Assembly (NCBI GenBank): GCA_015099395.1
Contig: AP024096.1
Location: forward strand, 6,241,485 to 6,305,484
Direction of reading: 5' to 3'
From: Ktedonobacteria bacterium brp13
GTDB taxonomy: Bacteria; Chloroflexota; Ktedonobacteria; Ktedonobacterales; Ktedonobacteraceae
Length of the DNA stretch: 64,000 nt
Shown: in pieces, positions 1 to 7,762 of the stretch
Numbering within the stretch: the stretch's first letter is position 1
Layout of the letters: the number at the start of each line of letters is the position of its first letter
Position numbers and translations under genes: made by a program
The notes under the pieces: model-generated
What the model was told of the DNA's origin: nothing
Database searches by the model: none
What the model saw: only the letters and a program-made list of their open reading frames with translations

Positions 1-572
1 GGTTTGCAATCTGCACGACCGCAGCCGTAGACCTCACCACGATCGTAATAGATCTCGGAGTCAGGACCACAGGGGCCAGAGGCTCCCGGAGGTCCCCACC
101 AGTTGTCTTCGAGGCGCACGATAGCCTCATCGGGATAGCCAGCGATAGTACGCCAGTACTCAGTGGCCTCTGGATCTTCAGGATGGACCGTAGGATGGAG
201 GCGTTCAGCGGGAAGCTGAACGACCTGGGTGAGAAACTCCCAGGCAAAAGCGATCGCATCACGCTTAAAATAATCGCCAACGGAGAAATTACCTAGCATC
301 TCAAAGAAGGTCAGCGTACGCTGATTGCCAACTACATCGATGTCAGTAGTGCGGAAGCATTTCTGTGATGAAGTCATCCGTACAGCGGGAGGTGTTTCAC
401 GACCCAGGAAGTACGGGATCATTTGCTGCATCCCGGCGGTAGTTAGTAGGACGGTAGGGTCATTATGCGGCACGAGTGATGAGCTCGGCATCTTCTTGTG
501 GCCTTTACTGGCATAAAAATCCAGAAAACGTGCACGGATCTCGGTTCCTGTCAGGGTCGTTTCAACAGACAC
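1..572 (-). CDS. alaS: Alanyl-tRNA synthetase, N-terminal part (cut by window edge)
   Basis: Reverse-strand frame from a GTG start at 572-570 stays open to the window edge (about 190 residues). It reads through class II AlaRS catalytic-domain signatures: RARFLDFYASKGHKKMPSSS, LLTTAGMQQMIPYFLG, SSQKCFRTTDID, LTFFEMLGNFSVGDYFK and WWGPPGASGPCGPDSEIYYD. These are the N-terminal aminoacylation-domain motifs 1 and 2 of AlaRS, which charges tRNA-Ala in the cytoplasm. The GTG is chosen because GAGGAG lies just upstream on this strand (578-584) and the nearby ATG at 577 is out of frame and soon stops. The editing and C-Ala domains lie outside the window. Confidence 0.97.
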   Translation of the reverse strand, partial: MSVETTLTGTEIRARFLDFYASKGHKKMPSSSLVPHNDPTVLLTTAGMQQMIPYFLGRETPPAVRMTSSQKCFRTTDIDVVGNQRTLTFFEMLGNFSVGDYFKRDAIAFAWEFLTQVVQLPAERLHPTVHPEDPEATEYWRTIAGYPDEAIVRLEDNWWGPPGASGPCGPDSEIYYDRGEVYGCGRADCK

Positions 573-1130
573 TGCATCCTCCTCAGTAAAATGTGGGTTC
601 AGGATAGCAAGAACGCTATGCGATAAGCGAAAACTATCAAGAGGGTGGTGCAAGGCTTTATCAGAACAAGCTTCTAAGCACAGCTACAAAGCCTGTTAAG
701 GCTGAGTGATTATGCGCCCTCTGGCAAATTAACTGTATGAATAGGAGAGGGCTCGTGTCCTCCCGCTTCTCTGTAGCGTATACATGCATGCGCATTATAT
801 CAAAGGGGGGAATACTGTTACTCTTTGTAATCCTCCAGGTGTTGCACACACGGGTAGTATAACAAGTAACGTGTACAACTGTCTACAGGATCCATTCATA
901 TCTGCCTGTAGTGCTCCATATATAAATAGACGCATGCTGTGACCATGGCTGATAGCTTTGATTTTTCTTCAGTGCTCAAAAGAGACTATCTGAGCAGTTT
1001 ATTGAAGAGAGAGTGAGAATGATATGTTGTGCTCACAGATACATAAGAGTAGCAAGCTAGCGAATAAAAGTAGTAAGCTATAGAAAGTTGCTACCGCGCG
1101 ACGCCAGAAAGGTTCTTTTTATGAGCATGT
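573..1130. other. Intergenic region between divergent alaS and P-loop kinase
   Basis: About 560 bp without a supported gene. It holds the alaS leader and candidate promoter. At its right end a 10-bp direct repeat, ATGAGCATGT at 1121-1130 and again at 1131-1140, duplicates the start region of the next gene. The first ATG is out of frame with that gene and stops within 12 codons. Confidence 0.5.
856..885 (-). promoter_or_regulatory. Candidate sigma-70-type promoter for alaS
   Basis: On the minus strand TAGACA (885-880) and TATACT (861-856) are separated by 18 bp and point toward alaS. The implied leader is about 280 nt. No T-box motif (TGGNACCGCG) was found in it. Motif match only. Confidence 0.35.
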
Positions 1131-1793
1131 ATGAGCATGTATACTCTATATGGTGACCCTTCTGCGATCAATAACGCCAGGGAGTATGTTATGGACAATG
1201 TGTCTCCGCACGTAGTGACGCGCATCGTCTTGCCTACGCGGTCATTAATCGTCCTTTGTGGTCCTGCAGGTGCGGGCAAGAGCACCTTTGCGCGCAACTT
1301 TGTCGCGCAACATAAGCATAGGGGGTATCGAACAACATCGATTGTCTCATCAGATTATTGTCGAGCTTTGTTGTGTGATGACGAGACGAACCAGCAGGTC
1401 AACCGAGACACATTTGAGCTTTTCCACTACATCATTCACAAGCGTATGTTTCTCAATCGTTTGACGATTGCTGACAGTACCGCGTTACAGAGCGATGCGA
1501 GACAGCGTCTCCTTGATCTAGCCGCGCGTCACCATTATTTCACCTGTCTTATACTTTTTAACATGTCGCTAGAGACCTGTATCAAGTATGATCAGCATCA
1601 ATCGCGAGGACGTATCGTCGGCGAACAGGTCATCAAGTATCACCGAGAACTGTTGCAGCAAGCCTTGCAGGACATTCCTCATGAAGGTTGGCGGATGGTT
1701 TATACGCTCGATGAGCAGCATCCTATGCCCGAGATTAGTATCTCTCCTGGGCCTTCAACGCATGATCATTCCGCGCCCCCAACGCATTTCTAG
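1131..1793 (+). CDS. P-loop kinase/ATPase, polynucleotide-kinase-like
   Basis: 220-residue protein with a Walker A motif CGPAGAGKSTFARNF at about residues 43-57, then SSDYCRALLCDDETNQ, a pattern seen in the kinase half of bacterial Pnkp-type and related zeta-toxin/polynucleotide-kinase P-loop proteins. A later stretch, LTIADSTALQSDARQRLLDLA, fits the acceptor side of this fold. Substrate cannot be inferred: RNA 5'-OH, nucleotide or other small phosphoacceptors are all possible. ATG 1131 and ATG 1137 are both possible starts; AGAAAGG lies some 20 nt upstream. The gene stands alone, divergent from alaS. The C-terminal 25 residues are Pro/Ser/His-rich and probably disordered. A distant relative by motif only is encoded at 59944-60720. 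Confidence 0.75.
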   Translation: MSMYTLYGDPSAINNAREYVMDNVSPHVVTRIVLPTRSLIVLCGPAGAGKSTFARNFVAQHKHRGYRTTSIVSSDYCRALLCDDETNQQVNRDTFELFHYIIHKRMFLNRLTIADSTALQSDARQRLLDLAARHHYFTCLILFNMSLETCIKYDQHQSRGRIVGEQVIKYHRELLQQALQDIPHEGWRMVYTLDEQHPMPEISISPGPSTHDHSAPPTHF

Positions 1794-2168
1794 GAGCAGC
1801 CATATGCGTTAGCAGCTATGATCCTGAACAGCGATGCCTGTGGCCGGTTAGCGCAAGAATTGTGCATGCTTGCCGATATGGAAGACTAACCGTTTTTTTG
1901 ACCTGTTGGCTTGCAGCGATGCCGCGACTATGCAAACGCACACAGAGATCTCTTGTGAGATTCTCTGTATAACTCGACGTAAATCTATGCGTAGTGCCTG
2001 TTTTCTCAATTTGTAGATCCATGCTATTATACAGGATACTAAAATACTGATCTATGTTTATACGTACCCGTGGTTGAGGGTATGGAGATGCGCCCATACT
2101 GTTCACACTGTGTTGCGTATGACCAGGCACCATTTGTCTTTTAGCCGAACAGTGGAGGTTTTTTATCT
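1794..2168. other. Intergenic region before amino-acid ABC importer
   Basis: About 375 bp between two plus-strand genes. I see AT-rich stretches around 2010-2060 that may hold a promoter, but no convincing -35/-10 pair, terminator or RNA. Confidence 0.3.
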
Positions 2169-3059
2169 ATGCCATCTCCTAGCCGTCGTTCAGCAGCATT
2201 CCGTCTGCCGCTGACATGTCTTGTCGTGAGCACTATCCTCGCGCTCTTGCTGGCTGCCTGTGGCGGTGCCGCAACACCTAACACGACCGGTTCGCCGACA
2301 ACGGCTGTCAAGCCAAGTGTCACAGCACCTTCAGATCTGCTAAAGAGTGGGACACTGGTGGTTGGTACTGACCCAACGTATGTGCCAATGGAGTACATCG
2401 ATACCAAAACAAACGATTATACCGGTTTTGATATCGATCTTATTCGTGCAATGGCAGCAAGCATGGGCTTAAAAGTCGAAGTTGACAAGACAAGCTTTCT
2501 CACTATCTTTGATGGCCTCAACAGCAAACGTTATGATATCGTCATCTCCTCTGTCACCATTAATAGTGGTCGTCAGAAATCCTTTGATTTTGTGCCCTAT
2601 TTCACGGCTGGCGAATCGCTCTTAGTAAATAAAGGCAACCCCAAGAATTTGAAATCTACGAGCGACCTGTGTGGTTTGAATGTTGGTGTGCAGAATGGTA
2701 CGACTGAGCAAATGGACCTCACAACAGCGAGCAAGGCCTGCCAGACAGCTGGCAAGCAGGCAATTAACCAGACGGTTTTACAGTCGCAGACCGACGTGAT
2801 ACAATTGCTCGCAAATCATCGAGTTGATGCGACATATCAGGACTCACCTGTCACGGACTACTACAACAAGATCAACCCCGGTCAATTCGAGGTTGGTGGT
2901 TCGGTGGTTTCTGCTGCTCCTTATGGTATTACCGTGCGTAAAGGTGATACGGCGATGCTCACGGCGATGCAACAGGCTTTCCAGGCTGTCAGGAATGATG
3001 GAACATATGACAACCTCTTCAAATCGTATGCCTTCTCACAAGCTGCGAAGCTTCAATAG
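2169..3059 (+). CDS. Polar amino-acid ABC transporter substrate-binding lipoprotein
   Basis: 296 residues. A hydrophobic signal segment ends in the lipobox LLLAACGG at about residues 26-33, so the mature protein is probably lipid-anchored outside the membrane. The rest is an SBP_bac_3 fold: GTLVVGTDPTYVPMEYID, YTGFDIDLIRAMAASMGLKV, FDGLNSKRYDIVISSVTI and YGITVRKGD. These are hallmarks of periplasmic-type binding proteins for polar amino acids. GGAGG precedes the ATG. The permease and ATPase follow at 3188 and 3959, completing an importer; a hairpin directly after the stop (3059-3080) may raise binding protein relative to membrane parts. The exact ligand is not readable. Confidence 0.93.
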   Translation: MPSPSRRSAAFRLPLTCLVVSTILALLLAACGGAATPNTTGSPTTAVKPSVTAPSDLLKSGTLVVGTDPTYVPMEYIDTKTNDYTGFDIDLIRAMAASMGLKVEVDKTSFLTIFDGLNSKRYDIVISSVTINSGRQKSFDFVPYFTAGESLLVNKGNPKNLKSTSDLCGLNVGVQNGTTEQMDLTTASKACQTAGKQAINQTVLQSQTDVIQLLANHRVDATYQDSPVTDYYNKINPGQFEVGGSVVSAAPYGITVRKGDTAMLTAMQQAFQAVRNDGTYDNLFKSYAFSQAAKLQ

Positions 3060-3080
3060 GATACCAGCGCATCGGTATCC
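3059..3080 (+). terminator. Hairpin after binding-protein gene (attenuator or mRNA stabiliser)
   Basis: Perfect 7-bp stem GGATACC/GGTATCC with an 8-nt loop, overlapping the last base of the stop codon and followed by TTATT. Its place between the binding protein and permease genes suggests partial termination or 3'-end protection. Confidence 0.55.
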
Positions 3081-3121
3081 TTATTAATGCGCTAATGCCG
3101 ACCGTCGTCGACTGATTGATT

Positions 3122-3165
3122 ACTCCTTATCTCTCTTATCTAGCTGACTCTGAGGGATAAGGAGT
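3122..3165 (+). repeat. Inverted repeat in importer intercistronic region
   Basis: ACTCCTTATC (3122-3131) and GATAAGGAGT (3156-3165) form a perfect 10-bp inverted repeat with a 24-nt loop, ending about 10 bases before the permease ribosome-binding site. It may shape relative expression of the importer genes. Confidence 0.5.
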
Positions 3166-3187
3166 TTATAGCTTGGAGGAGGTATGT

Positions 3188-3943
3188 ATGTTCCAGTGGG
3201 ACCAGGTTTGGTACTATCTATTTCAGGACCCTAATCTTTACTTCTTAAAGGGTGCCTGGACCACCTTATGGATCTCGGTTGTCGCGCAGGCGATCGGTGT
3301 CGTCCTGGGTCTGTTGCTCGCCCTGATGCGCTCATCAAAAAATCCTGTCTTAAACTATCCCGCGGGCGCATACATCTGGTTTTTTCGTGGGAGTCCGTTG
3401 CTGGTGCAGGTTTTGCTCCTCTTTGATGGACTGCCCAGGGTATCCTCTATTGTACTGCCAGCCTGGGCCTGCGTCCTAATCTCCTTCTCGCTCAACGAGG
3501 GTGCGTATATGTCTGAGATTATTCGTGCTGCTCTGAGCGCTGTCGACCCTGGACAACTGGAGGCATCGAAGGCACTGGGCATGCGCTACAGTCTGTCGAT
3601 GCGCCGTATTATTGTTCCGCAAGCGGTGCGTGTCATTATCCCTCCTCTGGGTAATGAGTTTAACAATATGCTCAAGTCAACCTCTATCGCTTCGGTCATT
3701 GGTGTATTGGATCTGACAGGAACGGCTCAGATCTATGGATCGCAGCAGTTTATCATCTTTGAACTGCTTATTGTAGCAACCGTCTATTATCTGTTCTTCA
3801 CGACAGTATGGGAGTTTATTCAGCGTTGGATTGAGCGGCGTTTCGATCCCGATCGTATGAATGCTGCCATCAAGATGCCCGAGCAGAAAAGTATGTTAGC
3901 GCGTGCAGTTGGTGTCAATGCGATGTCCAGTCAACGACGGTAA
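3188..3943 (+). CDS. Polar amino-acid ABC transporter permease
   Basis: 251-residue multi-span membrane protein of the HisM/GlnP type. The N-terminal half has GAWTTLWISVVAQAIGVVLG and the central part the EAA loop, SEIIRAALSAVDPGQLEASKALG, where the ATPase docks. It pairs with the ATPase at 3959 to move amino acids inward. ATG 3188 is preferred over the upstream in-frame TTG (3173), because GGAGGAGG at 3175-3182 sits 5 nt before it. The ATG at 3184 is out of frame. The C-terminal tail after the last span is basic and cytoplasmic. Confidence 0.93.
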   Translation: MFQWDQVWYYLFQDPNLYFLKGAWTTLWISVVAQAIGVVLGLLLALMRSSKNPVLNYPAGAYIWFFRGSPLLVQVLLLFDGLPRVSSIVLPAWACVLISFSLNEGAYMSEIIRAALSAVDPGQLEASKALGMRYSLSMRRIIVPQAVRVIIPPLGNEFNNMLKSTSIASVIGVLDLTGTAQIYGSQQFIIFELLIVATVYYLFFTTVWEFIQRWIERRFDPDRMNAAIKMPEQKSMLARAVGVNAMSSQRR

Positions 3944-3958
3944 GGAGGAGAAGATCGT

Positions 3959-4765
3959 ATGTCTATATCGTTATCAAATGATGATGTGGAGAGCAGGCCT
4001 GATGTAGCGATGGTGCATGCGGAGCAACTGGTCAAACGCTTTGGGGATCATACAGTACTGAATGGTGTCGATTTTGATGTGCAGCGTGGTCAGGTGGTGG
4101 TGGTGATCGGCCCGAGTGGCTCCGGTAAGACGACCTTGTTGCGCTGTTTGAACCATCTGGAGAAGATCGATAGTGGTCGTATCTTTATTGATGGGAAGTT
4201 GATCGGCTATCGTGAGCAGAAGGGACGCATCGTTGAAGATACTGAGACCAACATTGCTCTGGCGCGTTCGCAGATCGGCTTTGTCTTTCAGCGCTTTAAC
4301 CTCTTCGCCCACAAGACCGCCCTGGAGAATATCATTGAGGCCCCAATCCATGTATTGCACCAGCCAAAGGGCGAAGTGATTGAGCGAGCACGGATCTTGC
4401 TAGAGAAGGTCGGACTCTCTGAAAAGGCTGACGCCTATCCGCATCGGCTCTCTGGCGGTCAGCAGCAGCGTGTCGCGATCGCACGTGCTCTGGCGATGAA
4501 TCCTAAACTGATGCTCTTCGATGAGGCAACCTCCGCGCTTGATCCCGAGTTAGTCGGCGAGGTTCTTAAAGTCATGCGCCAACTGGCAGAGGAGGGTATG
4601 ACGATGGTCGTTGTGACACACGAGATGGGCTTTGCACGTGACGTCGCCGATCATGTAGTCTTTATGGCCGACTCACAGATCGTCGAGCAGGGTCCACCCG
4701 AACAGATCTTTGATGATTGCCAGAACGAGCGAACCAAAACTTTCTTGAGTCGCACGCTCGCTTAA
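3959..4765 (+). CDS. Polar amino-acid ABC transporter ATP-binding protein
   Basis: 268-residue ABC ATPase of the HisP/GlnQ subgroup. Walker A is [18 protein letters not shown], the Q-loop [12 protein letters not shown], the signature [16 protein letters not shown], Walker [15 protein letters not shown] and the switch His [10 protein letters not shown]. All catalytic residues are present. AAGGAGGAG precedes the ATG, and only 15 bp separates it from the permease gene, so the two are co-transcribed. The N-terminal 18 residues before the fold are an ordinary extension. A hairpin and tetranucleotide repeat follow the stop. Confidence 0.95.
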   Translation: MSISLSNDDVESRPDVAMVHAEQLVKRFGDHTVLNGVDFDVQRGQVVVVIGPSGSGKTTLLRCLNHLEKIDSGRIFIDGKLIGYREQKGRIVEDTETNIALARSQIGFVFQRFNLFAHKTALENIIEAPIHVLHQPKGEVIERARILLEKVGLSEKADAYPHRLSGGQQQRVAIARALAMNPKLMLFDEATSALDPELVGEVLKVMRQLAEEGMTMVVVTHEMGFARDVADHVVFMADSQIVEQGPPEQIFDDCQNERTKTFLSRTLA

Positions 4766-4800
4766 AAGAGCAGATATGGTATGCTCTATCTATAAGCTCA

Positions 4801-4904
4801 ACAGACAGGCGAGCTACCGGTTTTACACAAAGTAGAGCAGAGTGCTGTAGCTTGCCTGTCTGTCTGTCTGTTTGTTTGTTTGTCTGTCTGTCTATCTATC
4901 TACT
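4801..4904 (+). terminator. Terminator-like inverted repeat merging into a TGTC-type microsatellite
   Basis: Left arm 4801-4817 and right arm 4847-4863 pair over 16 of 17 positions (ACAGACAGGC.AGCTAC and its complement). The right arm runs straight into a tetranucleotide array (CTGT, TTGT and CTAT units, about 4855-4904), so the usual U-tract is replaced by a T-rich microsatellite. It ends the importer operon. Confidence 0.6.
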
Positions 4905-4963
4905 GTTCTGGTCTATCAGGTGTGCTGACCACAGTGTATGGTATGTGAAAGGGCTAGTTATTT

Positions 4964-5971
4964 ATGGCGACTGCTCCGGTAATCTGGCGACGACCCGCTG
5001 CGCTACTGCCACAGCCGTTCGATAGTATTTTCTTTGATGTCGATGGTGTCTTGCTTAAAACGACCGCATCGTTTCGTGCGGCGAATATAGCGGTAACTGA
5101 ATATATTACAGGCGAAGTCAATGGTCTGGACTGGAGACAGCAGGCCGCAGATACGCTAGATACGCTGATCACTCCGTTTGATATAGAGCTCTTTAAGCAG
5201 GCAGGCGGTTTTAATAGTGATTGGGATCTGTCATATCTGATGACTGCTCTCTCGACCGCACGCTTACGTGAGTGGCAAGGGGAGAGTATTGCGCAGCGTC
5301 CTATGCAAGAATGGGCTGCGCTGGCACACGAGGCCGCGCTGCAGGAGCGTGGTGGTCGTGCGTGGGTCGATACGATTGTGCCCGCCAGCGCACGTCCCGA
5401 CTATGCGCTGCTGACAGATATTTATAATGAGATCTATTGGGGAGCCGCCGAGTTACGGAAGCGCTTTAAGCGTGAGCCGCGCTACCTGCCTGACGCGCCT
5501 GGTCTTGTCACCAAAGAAGAGATCCTCTACGCACCTGATTTCTTTCGTCGGCTACGCGCGCTCGGCGTACGCCATCTTGGTATGATTACTGGACGCAACA
5601 CCCCTGAAGTTGAGAGTGCACAGGAGCGCATGGAGGCATATAGCGGCGAGCGCTGGTGGGATGTAGTAATCTCGGCGGACGATTATTTAAAGCCAGACCC
5701 CCAGGCCTTACGTGCAGCTATCGCACAGGTTGGCACGCAAGGTGGTCTGTATATTGGCGACACCGCCGACGACTTTGACCTCGTTCGGCGCTATCGTGCA
5801 ACGCACATAGAGGGGAAGCCAGAGCCAGAGATACTCGCTGCGATGGTAATCTATGAGTACGAGATCGAGCTATATAAGCAACGTGGTGCCGATGCACTGA
5901 TGCACTCCGTCGAAGGCCTGCTTGATCTTCTCGCACCCTCTCTTACTTTTAGAGAGGAAGTTCAAAAGTGA
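4964..5971 (+). CDS. HAD-superfamily hydrolase
   Basis: 335 residues. Motif I is FDSIFFDVDGVLLKTT at about residues 20-35 with both catalytic Asp residues, motif II is HLGMITGRNTPE (Thr after the hydrophobic strand), a Lys lies in DDYLKPDPQALR, and motif III is GLYIGDTADDFDLVRR. The cap between motifs I and II is large and mostly helical. This matches phosphatase-like HAD IA proteins that act on phosphorylated metabolites; the substrate is unknown. The ATG has only a weak ribosome-binding site. The last 23 bases overlap the 3' end of the convergent histidine kinase gene. Confidence 0.85.
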   Translation: MATAPVIWRRPAALLPQPFDSIFFDVDGVLLKTTASFRAANIAVTEYITGEVNGLDWRQQAADTLDTLITPFDIELFKQAGGFNSDWDLSYLMTALSTARLREWQGESIAQRPMQEWAALAHEAALQERGGRAWVDTIVPASARPDYALLTDIYNEIYWGAAELRKRFKREPRYLPDAPGLVTKEEILYAPDFFRRLRALGVRHLGMITGRNTPEVESAQERMEAYSGERWWDVVISADDYLKPDPQALRAAIAQVGTQGGLYIGDTADDFDLVRRYRATHIEGKPEPEILAAMVIYEYEIELYKQRGADALMHSVEGLLDLLAPSLTFREEVQK

Positions 5972-6803
5972 ATGTCGTCCCCCGTGGCTGATCAGTGGAT
6001 TCTTCATCAGCGATCTTTTCAAGCCGTAGGACGCCTTTATGGGCCTCAATGATTGATTTGGTAATATAGAGTCCCAGTCCCGATCCCTGATGCGTACTGG
6101 CGTTTTGGAGCCGGCTATAGGGACGGAAGAGTGAGCCTACCTCGCTGGACGAGATCGTCGCGCCCTGATTATTGACACTGACACGCACTGTATCCTGCTC
6201 TTTCGCTACTGTAACGGTCACTACGGTGTGTTCATCCGAATACTTGATAGCATTATCCAGTAGATTGCCCAATGCCTGTTGCAGGCGACCTGCGTCCCAT
6301 GAACCACGGATTGCTTTGCGTGGGGCAACAACGACTAATTTGTGATAAGGGGCGACAGGTCGGAGCTGTTCGACCATATCTTTGACCAGCTTTACGAGGT
6401 CCGCTTCCTCCTGGTGCAGGTGAAAGGTCCCGGTGGAGATATGGGAGGTATCGAGTAGATCGTTGACCAGGCGACTCATGCGTTGTGCCTGGCTAATAAT
6501 AATGCTGGTGTTACGCTGGATCGCGCTACCTTTTCTGGCTGTCTGTTGAGCGGAGATCTCCTTGCCTTCTACAAGAAGGCGAGCGTGTCGAGCGATCATC
6601 TGGGCATAGTTGATGATCGGAGAGAGAGGACCACGAAGATCGTGGGCGATCATTGCAGTAAATTGTTCTTTGCTGGCTAGTTGTTCATGCAATTGGAGGT
6701 TTTCCGCTTTAAGCTCGTCTATCTGCCGTTGGAGATCCCGGGTTATCGTCTCCGATTGTTGGATGCTTTCTTCTATACTCTCTTCGCCTCGCTGAAGCTG
6801 CAT
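5949..6803 (-). CDS. Soluble histidine kinase without sensor domain
   Basis: 284 residues. An N-terminal coiled coil (about 10-50, QRQIDELKAENLQLHEQL) leads into HisKA with the phospho-acceptor FTAMIAHDLRGPLSPIINYA. The HATPase domain follows, with N-box NLLDNAIKYSDEH and G2 box GSGLGLYITKSIIEAHKG. No membrane span or recognised sensory domain exists, so input may come through the coiled coil or a partner. No response regulator is adjacent. AAGGAG lies upstream of the ATG with good spacing. Its 3' end overlaps the convergent HAD gene. Confidence 0.9.
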   Translation of the reverse strand: MQLQRGEESIEESIQQSETITRDLQRQIDELKAENLQLHEQLASKEQFTAMIAHDLRGPLSPIINYAQMIARHARLLVEGKEISAQQTARKGSAIQRNTSIIISQAQRMSRLVNDLLDTSHISTGTFHLHQEEADLVKLVKDMVEQLRPVAPYHKLVVVAPRKAIRGSWDAGRLQQALGNLLDNAIKYSDEHTVVTVTVAKEQDTVRVSVNNQGATISSSEVGSLFRPYSRLQNASTHQGSGLGLYITKSIIEAHKGVLRLEKIADEESTDQPRGTTFTFELPL

Positions 6804-7046
6804 GACCTCTGTCTCCTTGCAACTGGCATAAATTTAGCCAATCTAGCGTATTGTGTAATACCAGTATACACTCGTAGGACGTGCAGATGATCGATATGGC
6901 GGAGAAGCTAGGAGATTTGGATACGGTGCTCGTGACTTATGGGCTGTGTTGTGCACGTATTTACATTCTTGTGTAGAATATCTTGTTCTGAATGGAGCTC
7001 CTACATAGCTGGAAGAATGCTTACAGACGAAGATGCCCAACCGACC

Positions 7047-7120
7047 TATGCGTAGAAGTAGCACAATGCCGTCCCTTTTCCAGAGTTGGTAGGGACGGCA
7101 TTGTGCTACTTCTACGCGTA
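7047..7120. terminator. Very long perfect hairpin downstream of FmdB-type gene
   Basis: Arms 7051-7076 and 7091-7116 are perfect reverse complements over 26 bp with a 14-nt loop; pairing continues to about 30 bp with one wobble. It begins 9 bp past the minus-strand stop codon at 7129. No U-tract follows on either strand, so it is either a U-less terminator or an RNase III-type processing and end-protection hairpin. Confidence 0.7.
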
Positions 7121-7128
7121 GTGCTTAT

Positions 7129-7479
7129 TTACGAAGCTGGCGTAGCTGAGGATGCGTTGGAGGAGTTAGTGGATTTGGAGGAGGAGCTGCTCTCGGTGCT
7201 CTTGCTCTCGGAGCTGCTACTCTCACTCTTTTCGCTCTTCTTGCTCTCGTTGCCACCTTCAGACTTAGCGTTTTCACCATTCGTCGGTGTTGTGCTGGTC
7301 TTATGACTGTAGTCGGTAGAGTAGAAACCACTGCCTTTAAAGACGACACCAGCGGGGAAGAGCACGCGGCGAATATGATTGCCGCATTCGGGGCATTGTG
7401 TCAAAGGCTCATCGGTCATTTTCTGCCACGTCTCGAAGCGGTGGCTGCATGTTTGACAAAGATACTCGTACGTTGGCAT
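7129..7479 (-). CDS. FmdB-family zinc-ribbon protein
   Basis: 116 residues. MPTYEYLCQTCSHRFETWQ and TQCPECGNHIRRVLFPAG give two CxxC pairs about 25 residues apart, the FmdB_C/CxxC_CxxC_SSSS zinc ribbon. The Phe/Gly-rich stretch VVFKGSGFYSTDY completes the typical core. From about residue 62 on, the tail is almost entirely Ser, Lys, Glu, Thr and Asn and is probably disordered, as in many relatives. Members are widespread small proteins of uncertain role, originally tied to formamidase regulation. AGAGGTGAT upstream is the likely ribosome-binding site. Confidence 0.88.
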   Translation of the reverse strand: MPTYEYLCQTCSHRFETWQKMTDEPLTQCPECGNHIRRVLFPAGVVFKGSGFYSTDYSHKTSTTPTNGENAKSEGGNESKKSEKSESSSSESKSTESSSSSKSTNSSNASSATPAS

Positions 7480-7742
7480 ATACCAATCACCTCTAATGAT
7501 CTCGCATGCAGTATAGACGGTCAGTATAGATCCTCTCGGCTGATCGTTCTGCGCATGATGAGAAGTAAGATCTTTTATAGAATATAAAGTTCAGGGGCCG
7601 TACTGTGCAGACCCAACGCGAGCGTCAAAGGTCACATAGCGCTGTCCCATTTGCGTATTACGACGATGGGTTGTGTGGAGGAGTGGTATACTCTTCCGAT
7701 ATCTAATAGTACAGTGATTCAGCCGTAGTGTCAATCATTGAG

Positions 7743-7762
7743 TGAGAGTGCTAGCACTCTCA
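7743..7762. repeat. 20-bp perfect palindrome across the uvrC stop codon
   Basis: TGAGAGTGCTAGCACTCTCA is fully self-complementary with no spacer and ends on the uvrC stop codon. It could be a protein-binding site. The half-sites are in the wrong order and spacing for a CIRCE element. Confidence 0.5.

Noticed and set aside
573-850. T-box leader for alaS
   Set aside because: No TGGNACCGCG-type antiterminator motif or specifier loop seen on the minus strand. GTTGCTACCGCG near 1087 is on the other strand and not followed by a synthetase.
7743-7762. CIRCE element for HrcA
   Set aside because: CIRCE has TTAGCACTC, nine bases, GAGTGCTAA. Here the half-sites are in reverse order with no spacer and at a gene end.
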